Below are positions 52,278-61,132 of a stretch of DNA of 64,000 nt, piece by piece. The translations under genes and the position numbers were made by a program. The notes beneath the pieces were generated by a model. That model had not been told where the DNA came from and did no database searches. It saw only the letters and a program-made list of their open reading frames with translations. How positions within the stretch are numbered: the stretch's first letter is position 1; every line of letters begins with the position of its first letter. Source of the stretch: Piscirickettsiaceae bacterium (GTDB lineage: Bacteria > Pseudomonadota > Gammaproteobacteria > Nitrosococcales > Methylophagaceae); the NCBI GenBank assembly GCA_013215825.1, contig JABSQN010000007.1:1-64000 (forward strand), read 5' to 3'.

Positions 52278-53615
52278 TTAGGCGAATACACTTATTGTTC
52301 CATCATTTTCAGACGATGCTGGTAGCTCTTTCTCACCACCATCCCCAACGACACTATCTTCGCCATCCGTACTAAGATATTCACTCTCTGTTGCATTATC
52401 ATTAGCGTGTTCAAATGACTCTTGTTGAGAGACATCCGCATCAGCCAATTCCAAACCATTATCACCCAGACTCTCACGCAATCTTGGTAATGCTTGTTCT
52501 AATGCATCTCGCGTTGCTACATGCTGAGCAATAAAACTAATATTCACTTGTTCATTTTGTAGACTCAATTTTACTTCAATCGAACCTAGGCTCGCAGGGT
52601 TTAATCTTAATACAGCTTGCTGTATTCCTTCTTGAGCCATCCAAACAACCCGACTACTTAACACTTTACCCCAAGCCTTACTTTGCACTTCGGGCTGAAT
52701 ATCCAGTAACGGCGCGCCCACTCTTTCAGATGTCACGGCTGCTGGCGCATTCGCTATATGGCTGTGTATTGATGAGACGAGTGTGTTCGCAAAACTGCTT
52801 GCCCCTTTATCTAAAATAGGCTTACCCGCAACAGCAACCTCAGACTTGATTTGCTTCACTATCTCCGTTAAATCAAACTGACCCTCTGGCTTTTTATCAG
52901 TCCCAATAACTTTTTCTGTAGATGTTATTACCTTTATGCCAATACCTGCACTGGCATTATTTTCATCTACCTTACTTTCTGTTCGTTGTGATAATGCTTG
53001 CAATATATCGGGTCTAATATTGGTAACAGCTTGTTGAGGTTTGTCAGATAAAATTTTATTTTCAGTATCCTGTTTTGGCATGTTTTTTACCAAACTAGAG
53101 ATTTTTTTTCCCAAGTCTTTACTCACAGGAAATTCAGCGTCATCCTCATTCGCTTCAGAATTACTTACAGCATGCAATCCTTCTAGATCCGATCGCTTCG
53201 TTTCAAACGCTAAAGACTCACCCTCAACTAATTTAGTAACGCTCTCTTCTGAACTAAGAACATCACCTCCGCTCGACATCAATGATTCTGACAGCACATC
53301 ACCTGGCACGGCAAGCTCTGCGGACAAATTATCTTTCGGCAATTCCTTGCCGTTTTTATTCTCTACCCCTTCCTTTTGCCGCTTATCACCATTCTGAGTA
53401 ATACTCTCTTTTGGTGAATGTTTTTTATCTATAGAAGACCTTCCCAGCTCTAAATCAGACTCTTTTTGTTTTTCTACATGCTTTTCCAATTCAGATGAAA
53501 AGGCTTGAGACTCTTTACTCTCACTATCTGTCCTGCTTTTTATACTTTGCGTAGACTCACTTGTCTTATTGGTTGATACCACGCGCTCAGTATTGAGTAA
53601 AAATGCTTGATTCAT
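52278..53615 (-). CDS. fliK: Flagellar hook-length control protein FliK
   Basis: A 445-residue protein with a long low-complexity, serine/lysine/glutamate-rich N-terminal half and a C-terminal hook-length domain (about residues 320-410: AVLRLNPASLGSIEVKLSL, DALEQALPRLRESLGDNGLEL). FliK is a secreted ruler that switches flagellar export from hook to filament. The start is the ATG at 53613-53615, six bases after GGAG. A candidate sigma-54 promoter precedes it. No other flagellar structural genes are in the window. Confidence 0.9.
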   Translation of the reverse strand: MNQAFLLNTERVVSTNKTSESTQSIKSRTDSESKESQAFSSELEKHVEKQKESDLELGRSSIDKKHSPKESITQNGDKRQKEGVENKNGKELPKDNLSAELAVPGDVLSESLMSSGGDVLSSEESVTKLVEGESLAFETKRSDLEGLHAVSNSEANEDDAEFPVSKDLGKKISSLVKNMPKQDTENKILSDKPQQAVTNIRPDILQALSQRTESKVDENNASAGIGIKVITSTEKVIGTDKKPEGQFDLTEIVKQIKSEVAVAGKPILDKGASSFANTLVSSIHSHIANAPAAVTSERVGAPLLDIQPEVQSKAWGKVLSSRVVWMAQEGIQQAVLRLNPASLGSIEVKLSLQNEQVNISFIAQHVATRDALEQALPRLRESLGDNGLELADADVSQQESFEHANDNATESEYLSTDGEDSVVGDGGEKELPASSENDGTISVFA

Positions 53616-53666
53616 AATCATCTCCTAAATGCCATCATCATGACATTATTTAATTAGTAGTTATGA

Positions 53667-53682
53667 TGCAAAAAGCACACCA
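53667..53682 (-). promoter_or_regulatory. Candidate sigma-54 promoter before fliK
   Basis: On the minus strand TGGTGTGCTTTTTGCA has the GG-N10-GC spacing of sigma-54 promoters and lies about 50 bases before the fliK start. FliK genes of polarly flagellated gammaproteobacteria are often in sigma-54-dependent classes. The match is partial (TGGTGT instead of TGGCAC). Confidence 0.4.
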
Positions 53683-53812
53683 AACAATTAACTTAGAGTT
53701 GTCATTTTTTGAGCGGAGGAATGAATTACTTAAAAAACGCTTCAAATAATGGGACTATCTTTATAAGGTCGTACAGGTAGGTCTTTGGTTTACCCATAAG
53801 ATACTTTAGAAT

Positions 53813-54109
53813 TTAACTAATTTTAAATAATTTACCAAAATTAGATATTTCTAGAATATTTTTAATCTCTACACCGTAATTTTTTAACTCCACATTGGCG
53901 CTATCGCCACCAGCAAAGTCACGTAATAACAGTAACATTCCTAATGCAGAGCTATCCATATAATCAGCGGCTGAAAAATCAATCACAAAATTACGACTGC
54001 TCGCTGCTGATTCATAGGCCTGTCTAAAATCACGTTGCACACTAAAGTCAAAGCGGCCTGCAATGCTGATAACAACTGTATTTCCGTCTATTCTTGTAGC
54101 AATACCCAT
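53813..54109 (-). CDS. STAS-domain protein (anti-sigma factor antagonist type)
   Basis: A 98-residue single STAS domain: NTVVISIAGRFDFSVQRDFRQ at the start and FSAADYMDSSALGMLLLL, where the serine after MD is the usual phosphorylation site of SpoIIAA-like proteins. It lies between a chemoreceptor gene and fliK. Partner-switching kinases or phosphatases are not seen nearby, so its partner is unknown; small STAS proteins often modulate chemotaxis or flagellar regulation. Confidence 0.9.
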   Translation of the reverse strand: MGIATRIDGNTVVISIAGRFDFSVQRDFRQAYESAASSRNFVIDFSAADYMDSSALGMLLLLRDFAGGDSANVELKNYGVEIKNILEISNFGKLFKIS

Positions 54110-54180
54110 CTAAAAACACCCTTAAAATTGTGATTAAATTCTTAATTGCTATTCTAATCTACTTTTAGATGACGCTCCAA

Positions 54181-55365
54181 CTAAAATAAATCAATATCAC
54201 CGGAATTTAGATCCTGCTGAGATACCGCTTGATGGCCAACCGATTCAATTTTTGGTTTCAATTCAGATAATGAACGTTCAATTCCTGTTAACAATTCGCG
54301 ATAATCCATCAATTTATCTGGATTTATTCGTGCCTCATGCAACCGATCAACTAGCGAGCTTAACTCTCCAACCGAATCTAAACGACGGAGAATATGTGCC
54401 GACAATTGCGTACACATATCTTCAAATTGTAATGATGTAATCGCTTGGTTAACCATTATTGATATTTGCTGCGACACATTGCCGGTTTTTTCAATAATCT
54501 GTTGTGAGTGTACGTTCATCTCTGCCACCGAGTCTGACATATCAGCCGCTTTCTTTTTACCACTCAATGCGACACTCATATCTGCAGAAACGATTCTATT
54601 GACCACGTCACTGGCTGATGCTAAAGCATCTTTTACTTCTTTAGCTAATCCATTTATTTCTTCGCTGAAATCATCAGATTTACGTGAAAGCTTTCTAACC
54701 TCATCGGCAACCACGGCGAAACCACGTCCAGCCTCGCCGGCTCGTGCAGCCTCAATAGCAGCATTAAGTGCTAATAGATTAGTTTGCGATGCAATTTCTT
54801 TTACATCACCCAGCAATGAGACAACACCATCTACTTTTTCAGTCATATCGTCCAGACGATGCATCAAATACATACTGTCTTTACTATTACCTAAAACCAG
54901 ATCAACAAAGTAAGAAAGGAGTCGATCCGTTTCTGCAATAAAATAACTAAAGCTAGATTCCTCTCCAGAGTCTTCATTTAACAGCCCCGTGAGCATATCG
55001 GCTTGCAATGTACTTTGTTCATTTAAGCCTTGAAAACTAGTTGTCAATTGACCAATAGCCTCTTGTACCAAACCATTGATCTGCTCACTCTCTCCACGAA
55101 TTAACCCTATCTGCTCAGTTAAGTGGGAATAGGCTTTATCATGCATTTCTTGGATATCATTCAGCAAAGAAGGATCAATTCGAGTATGGCCTTTTTCTGG
55201 CTCACTCTCCGCTTTATTGTTATCGCTTTTAATCAAAAGCGGCAAAAAAATCCATATAGATGCGGTAACAATAACCGCTACAAACGAAAGGTAATTAGCT
55301 TGAAATAAACTGAGGATGGCAAGAAATGCCGTCATCATCAATGAAATAAAGGTTTGCTTACTCAT
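54181..55365 (-). CDS. Methyl-accepting chemotaxis-like protein with short membrane hairpin
   Basis: A 394-residue protein with two membrane segments in the first 46 residues ([15 protein letters not shown] and [19 protein letters not shown]) and no periplasmic domain. A cytoplasmic helical region leads to the receptor tip [24 protein letters not shown] and [15 protein letters not shown]. Its last residues NSGDIDLF resemble the end of CheD in this cluster (DSGGVDLF). No methylation-site analysis was possible by eye. It follows cheB by 70 bp. Confidence 0.9.
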   Translation of the reverse strand: MSKQTFISLMMTAFLAILSLFQANYLSFVAVIVTASIWIFLPLLIKSDNNKAESEPEKGHTRIDPSLLNDIQEMHDKAYSHLTEQIGLIRGESEQINGLVQEAIGQLTTSFQGLNEQSTLQADMLTGLLNEDSGEESSFSYFIAETDRLLSYFVDLVLGNSKDSMYLMHRLDDMTEKVDGVVSLLGDVKEIASQTNLLALNAAIEAARAGEAGRGFAVVADEVRKLSRKSDDFSEEINGLAKEVKDALASASDVVNRIVSADMSVALSGKKKAADMSDSVAEMNVHSQQIIEKTGNVSQQISIMVNQAITSLQFEDMCTQLSAHILRRLDSVGELSSLVDRLHEARINPDKLMDYRELLTGIERSLSELKPKIESVGHQAVSQQDLNSGDIDLF

Positions 55366-55435
55366 CTATTATCCCTAACACTCGCTCGTTAATTATATAT
55401 TAATGCAATTGTTATGCCTTAACGTTATTCAATCA

Positions 55436-56521
55436 CTATTCAGCGACCAAACTCATCAACTTTCCAGCTATTTTATTCAAAGGTAACTGTAATTCTGCCG
55501 CACCAATTTTCACGGCCTGACCAGGCATTCCCCAAACAACACTACTATTTTCATCCTGCACAAAATTAAACGCACCTGCTTCTTTCATTTCAAGCATGCC
55601 TTTAGCGCCATCATCGCCCATACCTGTCAGCATGATACCGATAGCATTTGCTCCTACATTTTGAGCAACCGAACGGAATAACACGTCGACAGAGGGTTTA
55701 TGTCGGCTCACCAGCGGGCCGTCATTTAATCGACAATAAAATCGTGCACCGCTTCGTTCAACAATTAAATGCTTGTCTCCTGGAGCAATATACGCATGAC
55801 CTCGCAATATTTGCTGCCCATCTTCTGCCTCACACACTTCAAGTGCCGACAGCCTATTGACACGCTTCGCGAATGGCCCACTAAATGCGGCGGGGATATG
55901 TTGCGTTATAACAATACCCGGTGAATCTGCTGACAACATTTGCAGCACCTCTTTTACCGCCTCGGTTCCTCCTGTCGAAGAACCGATCGCTATAATTTTT
56001 TCCGTTGTTCTTAGGTGCGACGGTATTGTTCCAGGGACACGTTGAGCTAAAACAGCATCGGCGGTTAGCTTTTCTGGCACATCAGGTAAAGTAACGACCT
56101 TCTGTGCTAGAGCATGTACATTAACGGTAGATGCCGTTTTCACTTTTTCGATTATTTCAGCAGCATAATCAGCAATCGTATTAGAAAAATCGAGCTTCGG
56201 CTTGGTTATAAAGTCAACAGCGCCCAACTCTAATGCTTCTAAAGTTACTTGAGCTCCTTGCTCAGTCAAGGTTGAGACCATAACAACGGGCATTGGACGT
56301 AATCGCATAAGGTTTTTCAGGAAGGTAACGCCATCCATACGAGGCATTTCAACGTCTAAGGTTAGTACATCCGGTTGCAGTTTTTTAATTTTTTCTCGGG
56401 CAATAAAGGGGTCGATAGCAGTACCGACCACTTCAATATCAGGATCAGACTCTAGAATTTCGGTTAATAACTTTCTGACTAATGCTGAATCATCAATAAC
56501 GAGAACGCTAATTTTTGCCAT
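55436..56521 (-). CDS. cheB: Chemoreceptor methylesterase CheB
   Basis: CheB (361 residues) removes methyl groups from receptors after phosphorylation by CheA. The receiver domain has the phospho-acceptor aspartate 56 ([14 protein letters not shown]), and the catalytic domain has serine 182 (GSSTGGTEA), histidine 208 (ITQHIP) and aspartate 304 (GMGDDGAKG). It is in the usual CheR-CheD-CheB order, but 135 bp after cheD with a perfect inverted repeat in the gap. Confidence 0.98.
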   Translation of the reverse strand: MAKISVLVIDDSALVRKLLTEILESDPDIEVVGTAIDPFIAREKIKKLQPDVLTLDVEMPRMDGVTFLKNLMRLRPMPVVMVSTLTEQGAQVTLEALELGAVDFITKPKLDFSNTIADYAAEIIEKVKTASTVNVHALAQKVVTLPDVPEKLTADAVLAQRVPGTIPSHLRTTEKIIAIGSSTGGTEAVKEVLQMLSADSPGIVITQHIPAAFSGPFAKRVNRLSALEVCEAEDGQQILRGHAYIAPGDKHLIVERSGARFYCRLNDGPLVSRHKPSVDVLFRSVAQNVGANAIGIMLTGMGDDGAKGMLEMKEAGAFNFVQDENSSVVWGMPGQAVKIGAAELQLPLNKIAGKLMSLVAE

Positions 56522-56540
56522 AAAGAATATCCCTGTTCTT

Positions 56541-56585
56541 CCAAATCAAGACTGTTGATTATAGCTATCATTCACCTTGATTTGG
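56541..56585. promoter_or_regulatory. Inverted repeat upstream of cheB
   Basis: CCAAATCAAG (56541-56550) and CTTGATTTGG (56576-56585) are a perfect 10-bp inverted repeat with a 25-base spacer, 20 bp upstream of the cheB start. There is no T tract. It could be an operator or an mRNA structure that adjusts cheB relative to cheD. The function is inferred. Confidence 0.35.
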
Positions 56586-56656
56586 GAACTTTTTTCAGAG
56601 TAACAACCGCAGATCGAAATACTCTGCCGTTTACATTTCAAATTACTAATATTCCC

Positions 56657-57286
56657 TTAGAACAGATCAACACCACCTGAATCAGGCCGTATATCCAGCT
56701 CGTATTGGTAAGCTTGTTCACGTTGAATCAATGTATCGTTATGGATTGAACGCAGGCGCTTAACAAGCAACCGTCCTGTTGCGGGATAATACATCACTTT
56801 TCGAGGATAAATATTACCTAAATCTTCACTTATCGCTTTAAAACCCTCAGTTTGTAGATATTCTAATGCAAAGGTAATATTGCGTGCACCAACATCTGAC
56901 ATGTTTTGCATGATTTTACCGCCGCCAGTGAGTTTGATTTCTAAATTCTCCCGGCGACCTCCCGCTTTAAGAATATCATTAATCAAATGTTCCATTGCAT
57001 AACTACCATAACGCGTAGCTGAATCCAGCCAGCGATCACCGCCATGTTCTGATTGTGCCGGTAGCATAAAATGGTTCATGCCTCCGATACCAAATACCTT
57101 ATCTCGAATGCAAGCAGATACACATGAACCCAACGTGGTCGCTACCGCTTCATCTTGGCTCGTTGTCACATAATATTCACCCGGTAATATTTTTGCCACC
57201 CAAGTCTCATGTGTACGATCCCAATAGCGATTTACCGATTTAAAATCAGGTAAGCATCTCGGCTGTAATGAACGAATTTTACTCAC
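56657..57286 (-). CDS. cheD: Chemoreceptor glutamine deamidase CheD
   Basis: CheD (209 residues) deamidates receptor glutamines so that they can be methylated. The catalytic cysteine 55 (TLGSCVSACI) and histidine 72 (GGMNHFMLP) are present. It starts with GTG overlapping the cheR stop by one base (TAGTG). The C-terminus is DSGGVDLF, close to the end of the downstream chemoreceptor. It is between cheR and cheB. Confidence 0.96.
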   Translation of the reverse strand: MSKIRSLQPRCLPDFKSVNRYWDRTHETWVAKILPGEYYVTTSQDEAVATTLGSCVSACIRDKVFGIGGMNHFMLPAQSEHGGDRWLDSATRYGSYAMEHLINDILKAGGRRENLEIKLTGGGKIMQNMSDVGARNITFALEYLQTEGFKAISEDLGNIYPRKVMYYPATGRLLVKRLRSIHNDTLIQREQAYQYELDIRPDSGGVDLF

Positions 57287-58128
57287 TAACTTATCTTCTT
57301 ATAAATAGTTTTACCCAGAGACTCAAAGCGGGTTGACACTTTAAACAGCGTTTCAGAATGCCCAATAAATAAATGAGCATTGGCTACTAAAATATCAGCA
57401 TAGCGATCAAATAAAACGCGTTGCGTGTCTTTATCGAAATAAATGACCACATTACGGCAAAACATAAAATCAAATGGCCCTTTCATTGGCCATTCATGTA
57501 ATAAATTTAACCGCTTAAAGGTAATGATTTCTTGAAGTTCTGGAACAACTTGAACCATCTCTTCATTATCACCCACGCTTGAGGTAAACCAGCGTTCGAT
57601 AATCCTATCAGGCAATCCCGTTATTCGTTCTTCACGATAAGTGCCAGCCTTACCATGTGCCACAACATTAGCATCCAGGTCTGTTGCGAGGATTTTAATA
57701 TCCCAACTATCAAAATCAGGTAAATTTTCTTTCAAGGTAATGGCAATACTATAAGGCTCCTCACCCGTTGAGCAACCCGCAGACCAAATCCGAAGTCGTT
57801 TGCTATGTCTATTCTTTTCAATTAACTCGGGAATAACGACATTGGCCAAATGTTCAAAGTGATGATTTTCACGAAAGAATGCCGTCAAGTTCGTTGTGAT
57901 CACATTGATCATAAAGTCTTGCTCTTCTTCATTGCCATTCTCTAGCTCATGAATAAACGCATCGAACGTGCCAAAACCACCTTTTCGAACGCGTTTAGAT
58001 AGGCGCCCATACACCATATCCTTTTTCTTTAGGGTTAGAACGATACCTGTATTTTCAGATACGAACTGACGAATACGCTCAAAATTAGCATCCGTAAATT
58101 CAAACTCACGGGGTTTACCTTCAGCCAT
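57286..58128 (-). CDS. cheR: Chemoreceptor methyltransferase CheR
   Basis: CheR (280 residues) uses S-adenosylmethionine to methylate receptor glutamates. The N-terminal helical domain precedes the SAM site (IWSAGCSTGEEPYSIAI) and the DFMFCRNVVIYFDKDTQR block. It overlaps cheD by one base. The upstream soluble receptor ends in a sequence like the CheR-docking pentapeptide, so CheR may bind that receptor directly. Confidence 0.97.
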   Translation of the reverse strand: MAEGKPREFEFTDANFERIRQFVSENTGIVLTLKKKDMVYGRLSKRVRKGGFGTFDAFIHELENGNEEEQDFMINVITTNLTAFFRENHHFEHLANVVIPELIEKNRHSKRLRIWSAGCSTGEEPYSIAITLKENLPDFDSWDIKILATDLDANVVAHGKAGTYREERITGLPDRIIERWFTSSVGDNEEMVQVVPELQEIITFKRLNLLHEWPMKGPFDFMFCRNVVIYFDKDTQRVLFDRYADILVANAHLFIGHSETLFKVSTRFESLGKTIYKKIS

Positions 58129-58230
58129 TAATCATTCCCTTTTATCACAAAAAGCAACCTATGATTTTTACTGTTTATCATAAGTACCTAAAACTTTGCC
58201 CTAACGTTTCAGGGTACAGCTCTTCCAAGA

Positions 58231-58256
58231 ATAAAAGGAGAATATTGCGATCCTCC
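58231..58256 (-). terminator. Terminator-like hairpin between the globin receptor and cheR
   Basis: A 7-bp stem (GGAGGAT with ATTCTCC, one G-T pair) and 6-base loop at 58237-58256 is followed on the minus strand by TTTTATTC. It could make cheR-cheD-cheB expression lower than that of the receptor and CheA/CheW. The stem is short, so this is tentative. Confidence 0.4.
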
Positions 58257-58276
58257 CCTCATTCAAAAACTATCCT

Positions 58277-61132
58277 TTAAAACTCATCCCATTCATCATC
58301 AGATGCGGGTGCAACCCTTGGCGCAGGTCTGGATGCTACAGGTTTGGATGCTGCAGGTTTCGGCGTTGTTGGTCTTGCTACTGCCGTTTTTGCTGTTGGT
58401 TGAGCGCCATCTTGACCAAGATTAAAGAATGACACCATTTTGCTCAAGCTCTTGCCTTGTTCATCTAAGGCTTCACTGGCCGCTGCCGCCTCTTCTACTA
58501 ATGCTGCATTCTGCTGTGTCATCTCATCCATTTGTGTCACGGCTTTGTTCACTTGCTCAATGCCTTGAGTTTGCTCGGCACCCGCAGCTGCAATTTCAGA
58601 AATAATGTCACCTACCTTCTTAGAACTGGCAACAATTTCTTCTAATGTTCGACCTGATTCATCAACCAGCATTGAGCCTTCTTTCACTTTCTCGCCACTG
58701 TCATTAATTAATTCTTTAATTTCTTTGGCCGCTGAAGCTGAACGCTGTGCTAAGTTACGTACTTCTGATGCCACAACCGCAAAACCTCGTCCTTGCTCAC
58801 CTGCTCGCGCAGCTTCTACGGCAGCATTTAAGGCTAGCAAATTGGTCTGAAAAGCAATCTCATCAATAACACCGATGATATCGGTTACTTTTTTACTTGA
58901 AGAACTGATCGCTGTCATCGCCTCAATCGCACTCTTAATAACCGAGCCACCTTTCTCAGCTTGTTCACGACTTGATGCCGCTAACTGATTCGCTTGACGC
59001 GCATTATCAGAGTTTTGACGTACAGTACTGGTTAGCTCTTCCATACTAGATGCAGTTTCTTCTAATGAAGATGCTTGTTGCTCAGTACGTTGGCTTAAAT
59101 CAATATTACCTTCAGAAATTTCACCGGCGGCTGAACTAATGCTTTTAGACGCGTCGTCAATATCGACCATTGTTAATAATAAGCTGGTGATTGTCGCATC
59201 CAGTGATTGAGCAAGATCATTCGTCATACCATACCATTCACCTTCAACTTTAATGGTTAAATCACCAGCTTCCAAACCTTTCGCAACACGCAAGCTTTCA
59301 TTAATAGCACGTTCAAACTCGCTCATAATGCTATTTACACCGTCGCCGGCCACTTTTAAAAATCCTTTAAGCTCATCCGTATCAACACGCTCAGTTAATT
59401 CACCACGACCTGCCGCGCTGATAACGTCAGCAATGGCTTGTTCGCTAGTATTTTGTGCTGTTTCACGATTCTTCTCGTCGGTAATATCTTTCCACTCAAC
59501 CATATTGCCTGAATAATTGCCTTCCGCATCAAGAATCGCGGTTGCCGTTAAATCAAAATGAATATCTAATAATTGAATTTGGGTGTTATAAGGTAAGTTT
59601 TTCAGATCCGATAAAATGCCTCTTTGTAATGAGGGGTCTTTATGGAAATCATCAATACAGGTACCGATTATTTTACTTAAATCTAAACGTGGAAATGCTT
59701 TACGTAAATCAGTGAGTCGATTTTCTAATAGCGCCACGACTGCTGGATTTGTATAAGTAATAATTAGATCCTCATCACACATCATTAATGCGGTGCTCGA
59801 ACCTTCTACCGCTGATTGTAATTGAGCAATCTGTTTTTCTTTGGCTCTCATCTCTGTAACATCAGCCCACTCTAAACCATTACCTATATAGTTGCCTACA
59901 GGATCAAAAATTGCAGTGACGTTTAAATTGAACTTTAATGGCCCCACTGTAATATCGGTGCTATAGGGTAGATTATTGGGGTCAGCTAATAATTTACGCT
60001 GATGTGCAGGCACTTTATGGAAGCCGTCAATATTCGTCCCAACCATATTTGCCAAATCAATATGAGGGAACGCTTCCTTCAATGTAGCTTCATATGGCGT
60101 CAACATTTTGATTGTTGAATCGTTGATATAAGTGATATTAAAATCACGATCAATCATCATGATTGATGTCATTGCGCCATCGATCGTACCCGATAATCTC
60201 GCGACTTCAACTTCTTTTTCTTTTTCTGCGGTAATATCTTTCCACTCAACCATATTACCGGCATAGTTACCATCAGCATCAAGTAATGCGGTTGCTGTTA
60301 ATTCAAAATGAATATCTAATAATTGAATTTGAGTGTTATAAGGTAAGTTTTTAAGATCAGATAAAATACCCCGTTGTAATGACGCATCTTTATGGAAATC
60401 ATCAATACAGGTACCAATTAGTTGACTTAAATCTAAGCGTGGAAATACTTGACGCAACTCGGTCAATCTATTTTCTAATAAAGCAATTACCGCCGGATTA
60501 GCGTATCTAATGATAAGATCTTTATCACACATCATCAATGCGGTACTTGAACCATCTACTGCTGACCGCATTAAATTCAATTTTCTCTCTAATTCTTTAT
60601 TCGCCATTTCATCTGCCTCCGTCGGCTCATATGCATCTAACATAATCGTTGCTACAGTATTTAAGGTATTGGTCCATGCTTGCTCAACTTCATCTGTCCA
60701 AAGTGTGCCTGCAAACTCGGCCATAACTGCCAGTAAATTTTCCGCTACTATTGGGTAATGTTTGGCAACCACCCCATAATGCACATGTCTCGCACCTAAC
60801 GCTGTTAAATAATCTTTCAATACATCTGGGTTACGCAAGTTTTGTACCAACAAGACTAGAGATGCCAGTAACTTCTTCTCTTGACCTTTAATTGAAATCC
60901 CTTCAAACAAAGGCGTTACTTGAGAATACTCTGTAAATAACCGTTCATAAAAACGGGCAGCCAAGGCTTCACCTTGCGGTGCCAAAGCGGCAAAACTTTC
61001 TTCTAACAATTCTGTTTCTGTCTTCATTTTTTCCGCCTTCTTACTTGTAGTAGTAAATGTTTTCCTAGTTCGCTTCCTAGTTGTTGCTTTAGCCTTTGGC
61101 ATATCACTTAGGGGCGGTTTATTTTCTGCCAT
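58277..61132 (-). CDS. Soluble globin-PAS-PAS-PAS-HAMP chemoreceptor
   Basis: A 951-residue cytoplasmic chemoreceptor with no membrane segment. Residues 1-40 are a strongly basic tail (11 Lys/Arg between 13 and 37). Residues 41-168 are a globin of the flavohaemoglobin type with Tyr62 (B10), Phe76 (CD1), Gln84 (E7), Leu88 (E11) and His116 (F8, haem ligand) conserved. Three PAS domains repeat every 125 residues (about 191, 316 and 441). A HAMP-like region (560-660) leads to the signalling tip [20 protein letters not shown] and the protein ends EWDEF, like a CheR-docking pentapeptide. It is translationally coupled to the upstream ParA gene (TAATG). Ligand (oxygen, NO or CO) is unknown. Confidence 0.93.
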   Translation of the reverse strand: MAENKPPLSDMPKAKATTRKRTRKTFTTTSKKAEKMKTETELLEESFAALAPQGEALAARFYERLFTEYSQVTPLFEGISIKGQEKKLLASLVLLVQNLRNPDVLKDYLTALGARHVHYGVVAKHYPIVAENLLAVMAEFAGTLWTDEVEQAWTNTLNTVATIMLDAYEPTEADEMANKELERKLNLMRSAVDGSSTALMMCDKDLIIRYANPAVIALLENRLTELRQVFPRLDLSQLIGTCIDDFHKDASLQRGILSDLKNLPYNTQIQLLDIHFELTATALLDADGNYAGNMVEWKDITAEKEKEVEVARLSGTIDGAMTSIMMIDRDFNITYINDSTIKMLTPYEATLKEAFPHIDLANMVGTNIDGFHKVPAHQRKLLADPNNLPYSTDITVGPLKFNLNVTAIFDPVGNYIGNGLEWADVTEMRAKEKQIAQLQSAVEGSSTALMMCDEDLIITYTNPAVVALLENRLTDLRKAFPRLDLSKIIGTCIDDFHKDPSLQRGILSDLKNLPYNTQIQLLDIHFDLTATAILDAEGNYSGNMVEWKDITDEKNRETAQNTSEQAIADVISAAGRGELTERVDTDELKGFLKVAGDGVNSIMSEFERAINESLRVAKGLEAGDLTIKVEGEWYGMTNDLAQSLDATITSLLLTMVDIDDASKSISSAAGEISEGNIDLSQRTEQQASSLEETASSMEELTSTVRQNSDNARQANQLAASSREQAEKGGSVIKSAIEAMTAISSSSKKVTDIIGVIDEIAFQTNLLALNAAVEAARAGEQGRGFAVVASEVRNLAQRSASAAKEIKELINDSGEKVKEGSMLVDESGRTLEEIVASSKKVGDIISEIAAAGAEQTQGIEQVNKAVTQMDEMTQQNAALVEEAAAASEALDEQGKSLSKMVSFFNLGQDGAQPTAKTAVARPTTPKPAASKPVASRPAPRVAPASDDEWDEF

